Positions 58,497 to 64,000 of a stretch of 64,000 nucleotides of DNA are shown piece by piece (within the stretch, counting starts at the first letter, position 1; each line of letters begins with the position of its first letter). The notes under the pieces were generated by a model. That model saw only the letters and a program-made list of their open reading frames with translations, made no database searches and had not been told where the DNA came from. A program made the position numbers and the translations under genes. The DNA comes from Nocardioides sp. URHA0032 (GTDB taxonomy: Bacteria; Actinomycetota; Actinomycetes; Propionibacteriales; Nocardioidaceae), in the NCBI RefSeq assembly GCF_000620645.1, contig NZ_JIAV01000015.1, positions 1-64,000 of the forward strand, read 5' to 3'.

Positions 58497-58850
58497 TCAG
58501 GCGGACTCGAGCACGACCACGGCGCTGGCGATGCCGGCGTCGTGCGACAGCGAGAGGTGCACGGCGGCGACGCCGAGCTCGGCGGCGCTGGCGGCGACGG
58601 ACCCGCGGAGCGAGAACAGCGGCCGACCGGAGGACTCCGACACCACCTCGGCGTCGTGCCAGGCGAGGCCGGCGGGGGCGCCGAGGGCCTTGGCGAGCGC
58701 CTCCTTGGCGGCGAACCGCGCGGCGAGCGAGGCCAGCGGGCGTTTGGCCTCGGACTCGGTGAACAGCCGGGCCGACAGCCCCGGGGTCCGCGTCAGGGAC
58801 TCCCCGAAGCGCTCGATGTCGACGACGTCGATCCCTACGCCGATGATCAC
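58497..58850 (-). CDS. acpS: Holo-[acyl-carrier-protein] synthase
   Basis: A 117-aa enzyme that moves 4'-phosphopantetheine from CoA to acyl carrier protein. The metal-binding [14 protein letters not shown] and the catalytic [12 protein letters not shown] motifs are present, then [11 protein letters not shown]. The GTG at 58850 shares its first base with the glmS stop (TAGTG), so translation is coupled. Position between glmS and nnr is the usual actinobacterial order. Confidence 0.94.
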   Translation of the reverse strand: MIIGVGIDVVDIERFGESLTRTPGLSARLFTESEAKRPLASLAARFAAKEALAKALGAPAGLAWHDAEVVSESSGRPLFSLRGSVAASAAELGVAAVHLSLSHDAGIASAVVVLESA

Positions 58851-60694
58851 TACTCGACCGTGACGGACTTGGCGAGGTTGCGGGGCTGGTCGACGTCGTG
58901 GCCCATCACCGTCGCGAGCTCGCACGCGAACAGCTGCAGGGGTACGACGGCGACCAGGGGCTGCAGCAGCACCGGGACCCGCGGCAGCCGGATCACGACG
59001 TCGGCGTACGGCGTGATCGCGTCGTCGCCCTCCTCGACCAGGCAGATGGTGCGGGCGCCGCGGGCGCGCACCTCCTGGATGCCGCTCACCATCTTGTCGC
59101 GCAGCTGGTCCCGGCCGGCCGGCGGCACGACGCAGAGCACCGGCAGCCCGTCCTCGACCAGCGCGATCGGGCCGTGCTTGAGCTCGCCGGCCGCGAAGCC
59201 CTCCGCGTGCAGGTACGCCAGCTCCTTCAGCTTGAGCGCGCCCTCGAGCGCGACCGGGTAGCCGGCGTGCCGGCCGAGGAACAGCACCGACCGGGTGTCC
59301 ACGTGCTCGCGGGCCAGCGAGTAGATCGACGGCGCCGACGACAGCACCGAGGCGATGTGGTCCGGCATCGCCTCCAGCTGGCGCATCACCTGCGAGATCT
59401 CGTCGCCGTACCGGGTGCCCTTGACCTGCGCGAGGTACAGCGCGAGCAGGTAGCACGCGACCAGCTGGGTCAGGAAGCCCTTGGTCGAGGCGACCCCGAT
59501 CTCCGGTCCGGCGTGGGTGTAGATGACCGCGTCGGACTCACGCGGGATCGTGGAGCCGTTGGTGTTGCAGATCGCGAGCACCTTCGACCGCTGCTCCCGC
59601 GCGTGCCGGATCGCCTGCAGGGTGTCCGCGGTCTCGCCGGACTGGCTGATCGCGACGACCAGCGTGGAGTAGTCGAGGATCGGGTCGCGGTACCGGAACT
59701 CCGAGGCCAGCTCGACCTCGACCGGGATCCGGCACCAGTGCTCGATGGCGTACTTGGCCACCATGCCCGCGTAGAACGACGTGCCGCACGCGATGATGAT
59801 GATCTTGTCGACGTCGCGGAGCTCCTGGTCCGAGAGCCGCATCTCGTCCAGCTGCAGGTGGCCCTCGGGAGTACGACGGCCCAGCAGGGAGTCGGCCACG
59901 GCGCGCGGCTGCTCGAAGATCTCCTTGCGCATGAACCAGTCGTGGCCGTCCTTCTCGGCCGCCGACAGGTCCCAGTCGACGTGGTAGCGGCGCCCCTCGG
60001 AGGGCGAGCCGTCGAAGTTGCGCACGTCGACCGCGGTGCGGGTGATCGTCACGACCTGGTCCTGGCCGAGCTCCATCGCCTCGCGGGTGTGCTCGATGAA
60101 CGCCGCGACGTCGGAGCCCAGGAAGTTCTCGCCCTCGCCGATCCCCACGACCAGCGGCGAGTTGCGTCGCGCCGCCACCACCCGCGACGGGTCGAGCGCG
60201 TCGACCGCCACCAGCGTGAAGGCTCCCTCGAGGCGGCGTACCAGCGCGAGCATCGCCTCGGTCAGGTCCGCGCCGCCGAGCACCTCGAGCTCCAGCAGCT
60301 GCGCGGCGACCTCGGTGTCGGTCTCCGACAGCAGGTGGTGGTCGCCGGCCTCGAGCTCGGCGCGCAGCTCGGCGAAGTTCTCGATGATGCCGTTGTGCAC
60401 CAGCGCGACCCGGCGCTGCGGCCCCGCGTGCGGGTGCGCGTTGACGTCGTTGGGCGCGCCGTGCGTGGCCCAGCGGGTGTGCCCCATGCCGATCGTGGTC
60501 GCGGGGAGCGCGTCATCGGCGATCGCCTTCTCGAGGTTCGCGAGCTTGCCGGCCCGCTTCTCGGTCGCGAGCGCCCCGTCCACGACCAGCGCGATCCCGG
60601 CGGAGTCGTAGCCCCGGTACTCCAGGCGCCGGAGCCCCTCGACCACCACCTCCTGGGCGCCCTTGTGACCCACGTAACCCACGATCCCGCACAT
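58850..60694 (-). CDS. glmS: Glutamine-fructose-6-phosphate aminotransferase
   Basis: A 614-aa enzyme making glucosamine-6-phosphate, the first committed step to UDP-GlcNAc. The N-terminal Cys2 (MCGIVGYVG) is the glutaminase nucleophile; [11 protein letters not shown] and HNGIIENF follow. Two SIS isomerase domains (~290-430, 460-605) contain [25 protein letters not shown] and the C-terminal [11 protein letters not shown]. The ATG at 60694 exactly gives Cys at position 2, which is required. No glmS ribozyme-like structure is evident upstream. A divergent gap of 41 bp separates it from coaA. Confidence 0.97.
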   Translation of the reverse strand: MCGIVGYVGHKGAQEVVVEGLRRLEYRGYDSAGIALVVDGALATEKRAGKLANLEKAIADDALPATTIGMGHTRWATHGAPNDVNAHPHAGPQRRVALVHNGIIENFAELRAELEAGDHHLLSETDTEVAAQLLELEVLGGADLTEAMLALVRRLEGAFTLVAVDALDPSRVVAARRNSPLVVGIGEGENFLGSDVAAFIEHTREAMELGQDQVVTITRTAVDVRNFDGSPSEGRRYHVDWDLSAAEKDGHDWFMRKEIFEQPRAVADSLLGRRTPEGHLQLDEMRLSDQELRDVDKIIIIACGTSFYAGMVAKYAIEHWCRIPVEVELASEFRYRDPILDYSTLVVAISQSGETADTLQAIRHAREQRSKVLAICNTNGSTIPRESDAVIYTHAGPEIGVASTKGFLTQLVACYLLALYLAQVKGTRYGDEISQVMRQLEAMPDHIASVLSSAPSIYSLAREHVDTRSVLFLGRHAGYPVALEGALKLKELAYLHAEGFAAGELKHGPIALVEDGLPVLCVVPPAGRDQLRDKMVSGIQEVRARGARTICLVEEGDDAITPYADVVIRLPRVPVLLQPLVAVVPLQLFACELATVMGHDVDQPRNLAKSVTVE

Positions 60695-60735
60695 GGGCCT
60701 CACTGTATCGACGGCCCCCTGCAAGAATCGCGGCC

Positions 60736-61698
60736 ATGTCTCCGAACGGCGGTGCGCACGAGGAGTCATCGCCGTACCTCGAGCTCGACCGCTCCGCTTG
60801 GGCGGCACTGGCCGCCGAGGTGGAGAACCCGCTCACCGCGGAGGAGATCCGTCAGCTGCGCGGCCTCGGCGAGCAGCTCGACCTCGACGAGGTCCAGCAG
60901 ATCTACCTGCCGATGTCCCGACTGCTGAGCATGTACGTCGAGTCCGCGGGCCGGCTCTACCGCCGGCAGGAGGAGTTCCTGCACCAGGTGCAGCCGCAGC
61001 GGACACCGTTCGTCATCGGTCTCGCGGGGTCGGTCGCGGTCGGCAAGTCCACGACCGCGCGCGTGCTGCAGCAGATGCTCGCCCACTGGCCCGAGCACCC
61101 CAACGTCGCGCTCGTGACCACCGACGGCTTCCTCTACCCGAACGCCGAGCTCGAGCGCCGCGGGCTGCTCCAGCGCAAGGGCTTCCCGGAGTCCTACGAC
61201 CGCCGCGCCCTGCTCCGCTTCGTGGTCGACATCAAGTCCGGCAGGGACGAGGTCGAGGCCCCGGTCTACTCGCACCTCACCTACGACGTGCTCCCCGACG
61301 AGAAGGTCGTCGTGAAGCGGCCGGACATCGTCATCATCGAGGGGCTCAACGTCCTCCAGCCGACCCGGGTGCGCGAGGACGGCCGCGCCGGCCTCACGCT
61401 GAGCGACTTCTTCGACTTCTCGGTGTACGTCGACGCCGGCACCCGCCACATCCGGAACTGGTACGTCGACCGGTTCCTGCGGCTGCGCGAGACCGCGTTC
61501 CGTGACCCGGAGTCCTACTTCTCCAAGTACGCCGCCCTGTCGCACGACGGTGCGGTCGACGAGGCCACCCGGATCTGGGACACCATCAACGGGCCCAACC
61601 TCTCGCAGAACATCCTGCCGACCCGGTCGCGCGCCACGCTGGTGCTGCGCAAGGACCGCGACCACTCGGTGCGCTACGTCCGGCTCCGGAAGCTCTGA
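60736..61698 (+). CDS. coaA: Type I pantothenate kinase
   Basis: A 320-aa kinase that phosphorylates pantothenate, the first step of CoA synthesis. The P-loop is [17 protein letters not shown] (~97-113); [34 protein letters not shown] and EGLNVLQP follow in order. No feedback-site difference can be judged by eye. The ATG at 60736 begins MSPNGG. It diverges from glmS and converges on glmM across a REP-like repeat. Confidence 0.95.
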   Translation: MSPNGGAHEESSPYLELDRSAWAALAAEVENPLTAEEIRQLRGLGEQLDLDEVQQIYLPMSRLLSMYVESAGRLYRRQEEFLHQVQPQRTPFVIGLAGSVAVGKSTTARVLQQMLAHWPEHPNVALVTTDGFLYPNAELERRGLLQRKGFPESYDRRALLRFVVDIKSGRDEVEAPVYSHLTYDVLPDEKVVVKRPDIVIIEGLNVLQPTRVREDGRAGLTLSDFFDFSVYVDAGTRHIRNWYVDRFLRLRETAFRDPESYFSKYAALSHDGAVDEATRIWDTINGPNLSQNILPTRSRATLVLRKDRDHSVRYVRLRKL

Positions 61699-61723
61699 GC
61701 GCCAGATCGAGGCCACCCTCGGT

Positions 61724-61828
61724 GGTCGAGTAGCGAGCGCCAGCGAGCGTATCGAGACCCGGTGACCCGGCAGCCCGCCCGCGAGTCTCGACACGCCGCC
61801 GCTCGTCCGTCGCGACGGCTACTCGACC
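61724..61828. repeat. REP-like inverted repeat between coaA and glmM
   Basis: The outer arms GGTCGAGTAG (61724-61733) and CTACTCGACC (61819-61828) are perfect, and inner arms GTATCGAGAC (61749-61758) and GTCTCGACAC (61785-61794) match at nine of ten. The GGTCGAGTAGCGAGCG motif looks like the dispersed intergenic repeats of Nocardioides and related actinobacteria (recollection, not checked). It lies between converging genes and may also act as a terminator. Confidence 0.7.
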
Positions 61829-61875
61829 GACGAACAAGCCCGCAGCCCGGTAGCGACCGACGAGCGCCGCTCGGC

Positions 61876-63222
61876 TCAGAGCGCGAGCTGGCTCCTCACG
61901 ACCTCGGCGAGGCGGTCGGCGACCGACTGCGCCTCGTCCTGGGTCGGCGCCTCGACCATCACCCGCACCAGCGCCTCGGTGCCGGACGGTCGCAGCAGGA
62001 TCCGGCCGGTCTCACCGAGCGCGGCCTCCTCCTCGGCCACCGCGGCCGCCAGCACGGCGTCGTCGTCCGCGCGCGCCTTGTCGACGCCGGGGACGTTCAC
62101 CAGCACCTGCGGCATCCGGGTCATCACCGACGCGAGCGAGGCCATCGACTCGCCGGTCGCGGCCATCCGCTCCAGCACGTGCAGGGCGGTGAGGATGCCG
62201 TCGCCGGTGGTGGCGTACTCGCTCATGATCACGTGGCCCGACTGCTCGCCGCCGAGGGAGTAGCCGGACACCTTCATCGCCTCGAGCACGTAGCGGTCGC
62301 CGACCTTGGTCTGGCGTACGCCGATGCCGGCCGCCCGCATGGCCTGGACGAAGCCGAGGTTGCTCATCACCGTGGCGACGACGGTGTTCTTCGCCAGGTG
62401 CCCGGTCTCGGCCATGCCGAGCGCGAGGATCGCCATGATCTGGTCGCCATCCACGTCGTTGCCCGCGTGGTCGACCGCGAGGCAGCGGTCCGCGTCGCCG
62501 TCCAGGGCGAAGCCGACGTCGGCGCCGTGCTCCAGCACCGCCGCCCGCAGCGGCCCGAGGTGGGTCGACCCGCAGCCGTCGTTGATGTTGAGGCCGTCGG
62601 GCTCGATGCCGATGGCGATCACCTCCGCGCCCGCGGCAAGCAGCGCGGCCGGACCCGCCCGGTACGCCGCGCCGTGGGCGCAGTCGAGCACGACCTTGAT
62701 CCCGGTGAGGGGCTTGTCGATGGTCGAGACGAGGTGCTCGACGTACTCCTCGACGGGAGTGGCGTACGGCGTCACCCGGCCGATGTCGCCGCCGAGCGGG
62801 CGCTCCCACGGCTCGTCGAGGTGCTGCTCGATCTCACGCTCGACGGCGTCGTCGAGCTTGTGCCCGCCGCGGGCCAGGAACTTGATGCCGTTGTCCGGCA
62901 TCGGGTTGTGCGAGGCGCTGATGACCACGCCGAGGTCGGCACCGAGCGCCTGCGTCATGTACGCGACGGCCGGGGTGGGCAGCACCCGCAGCCGGACTGC
63001 GTCCACGCCGGCCGACGCCAGGCCGGCGACCACGGCGTGCTCGAGGAACTGTCCCGAGATGCGCGTGTCCCGGCCGACCACGGCGAGCGGGCGATGGCCC
63101 TCGAACTCGCCCCGGCTGGCCAGGACCCGGGCAGCGGCAACGGAAAGGTCCAGGGCCAGCTCCGCGGTCAGCTGACCGTTCGCCAGGCCCCGGACCCCGT
63201 CCGTGCCGAAGATGCGCGGCAT
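61876..63222 (-). CDS. glmM: Phosphoglucosamine mutase
   Basis: A 448-aa enzyme converting glucosamine-6-phosphate to glucosamine-1-phosphate. The catalytic phospho-Ser is S102 in [15 protein letters not shown]; the metal loop is ALDGDADRC; the sugar loop is GGEQSGHVI; the phosphate site is [14 protein letters not shown]. The ATG at 63222 opens [12 protein letters not shown]. It follows rpsI by 11 nt on the same strand, the standard order in actinobacteria. Confidence 0.96.
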   Translation of the reverse strand: MPRIFGTDGVRGLANGQLTAELALDLSVAAARVLASRGEFEGHRPLAVVGRDTRISGQFLEHAVVAGLASAGVDAVRLRVLPTPAVAYMTQALGADLGVVISASHNPMPDNGIKFLARGGHKLDDAVEREIEQHLDEPWERPLGGDIGRVTPYATPVEEYVEHLVSTIDKPLTGIKVVLDCAHGAAYRAGPAALLAAGAEVIAIGIEPDGLNINDGCGSTHLGPLRAAVLEHGADVGFALDGDADRCLAVDHAGNDVDGDQIMAILALGMAETGHLAKNTVVATVMSNLGFVQAMRAAGIGVRQTKVGDRYVLEAMKVSGYSLGGEQSGHVIMSEYATTGDGILTALHVLERMAATGESMASLASVMTRMPQVLVNVPGVDKARADDDAVLAAAVAEEEAALGETGRILLRPSGTEALVRVMVEAPTQDEAQSVADRLAEVVRSQLAL

Positions 63223-63233
63223 GCGCGTCGTAC

Positions 63234-63731
63234 TTAGCGCTTCGAGAACTGAGGCGCCTTGCGGGCCTTCTTGAGACCAGCCTTCTTGCGCTCGATGACG
63301 CGGGCGTCACGGGTGAGCAGGCCGGCCTTCTTGAGCGACGGGCGGTTGGCCTCCACGTCGATCGCGTTCAGGCAGCGAGCCACGCCGAGGCGCAGCGCAC
63401 CGGCCTGACCGGTGATGCCACCGCCGTGGATGCGGGCGATGACGTCGAAGCGGCCCTCGAGCTGCAGCGCGGCGAACGGCTCGTTCACGACCTGCTGGTG
63501 CAGCTTGTTCGGGAAGTAGGAGTCCAGCGCCCGGCCGTTGACGGTCCACTGGCCGGTGCCGGGGACGATGCGAACGCGCGCGACGGCCTCCTTGCGGCGG
63601 CCGGTGGCCGCGGCGGGGGCGATGGTCGCCGGACGGGCGGGGGTGTCAGCGGAAGGAGAGCTCTCCGAGCTGTAGGCGATGCCCTGCTCGTCGGTCTCGT
63701 AGGTCTCTTCGACCTCGGTGGTGTCGGCCAC
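63234..63731 (-). CDS. rpsI: 30S ribosomal protein S9
   Basis: A 165-aa protein. The conserved S9 fold covers ~45-165: [45 protein letters not shown] and the basic C-terminus [17 protein letters not shown], whose tail contacts P-site tRNA. The N-terminal ~40 residues are acidic and Ser/Thr/Ala-rich, an extension common in actinobacteria. The GTG at 63731 has GAGGAA upstream; a GTG at 63743 is less likely. It follows rplM by 38 nt. Confidence 0.95.
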   Translation of the reverse strand: MADTTEVEETYETDEQGIAYSSESSPSADTPARPATIAPAAATGRRKEAVARVRIVPGTGQWTVNGRALDSYFPNKLHQQVVNEPFAALQLEGRFDVIARIHGGGITGQAGALRLGVARCLNAIDVEANRPSLKKAGLLTRDARVIERKKAGLKKARKAPQFSKR

Positions 63732-63769
63732 GATGTTCCTCACTCAGAATTTCTCGACGAATCAGACGA

Positions 63770-64000
63770 TTACTGGGAGATCTGCTTGATCTCGAACGGA
63801 ATGGCCTTCTGGGCCTGGTGCGGGTGGTTGGGCCCGGAGTAGACCTTCAGCTTCTTCAGCATCTGACGGCCGAGCTTGTTCTTCGGCAGCATGCCCCACA
63901 CGGCCTTCTCGATGGCCTTGCGAGCGTCCTTCTCCAGGATCTCACCGATCGGGGTCGAGGACAGACCGCCCGGGTAACCGGAGTGGCGGTACGCCATCTT
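63770..64000 (-). CDS. rplM: 50S ribosomal protein L13, C-terminal part
   Basis: The frame runs off the window end, leaving about 76 codons of L13. [48 protein letters not shown] and the PHQAQKP-like end are the conserved C-terminal half. It is upstream of rpsI in the normal rplM-rpsI operon. The start is not visible. Confidence 0.95.
   Translation of the reverse strand, partial: KMAYRHSGYPGGLSSTPIGEILEKDARKAIEKAVWGMLPKNKLGRQMLKKLKVYSGPNHPHQAQKAIPFEIKQISQ

Noticed and set aside
58640..60694. glmS ribozyme or riboswitch upstream of glmS
   Set aside because: Only 41 bp separate glmS from coaA and no conserved ribozyme core is visible; the ribozyme is typical of Firmicutes.

Overview
The window is high-GC DNA from an actinobacterium, most likely a Nocardioidaceae member such as Nocardioides. 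This is inferred from codon use, frequent GTG starts and GTGA/ATGA overlaps, several GAF-ANTAR and SARP-type regulators, and the conserved order rplM-rpsI-glmM-(coaA)-glmS-acpS-nnr-alr. No phage, plasmid, insertion sequence or CRISPR array is visible.

Region 1 (1-15.5 kb) encodes surface and secreted proteins: a truncated lamin-tail/fibronectin protein, a Tat-exported GH26-like glycosidase, and two very large proteins built of beta-propellers, Ig-like and PKD domains plus a shared ~210-residue module. A TauE/SafE exporter lies between the two giants. The second giant is followed directly by a DUF4956 membrane protein and a VTC-domain protein.

Region 2 (15.5-27.8 kb) is a regulatory island. 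It has a histidine kinase coupled to a NarL-type response regulator, two further intact NarL-type regulators, two degenerate receiver proteins, three GAF-ANTAR proteins and one SARP-like activator. They surround a polyprenyl-phosphate sugar-1-phosphate transferase and a lytic transglycosylase. The transglycosylase overlaps a leftover pstB tail. Two short upstream reading frames overlap response-regulator genes.

Region 3 (27.9-38.7 kb) is a VOC-family gene followed by an extended phosphate-uptake locus, all on the minus strand: a secreted propeller-like protein, two extra PstS-like proteins, a sortase-fold protein lacking the catalytic His and Cys, then pstB, pstC, pstA and pstS. A perfect 18-bp stem separates the two extra PstS genes.

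Region 4 (38.8-48.4 kb) is housekeeping: cysQ, pth, rplY, an M1 aminopeptidase, prs, glmU, a tRNA with anticodon TTG, an ATP-dependent DNA ligase and a small conserved protein. Between glmU and the ligase lie a frameshifted GNAT pseudogene, a duplicated piece of the tRNA 5' half and a 73-bp tandem repeat.

Region 5 (48.4-54 kb) is a surface-glycan block: a protein of unknown family coupled to a GT4-Stealth fusion, facing two sulfotransferases.

Region 6 (54-64 kb) is cell-wall and core metabolism: a GNAT-TsaE fusion, alpha/beta hydrolase, alanine racemase, NAD(P)HX repair enzyme, AcpS, GlmS, pantothenate kinase, GlmM, S9 and the end of L13. With glmU, the window holds the whole route from fructose-6-phosphate to UDP-GlcNAc, together with D-alanine supply.
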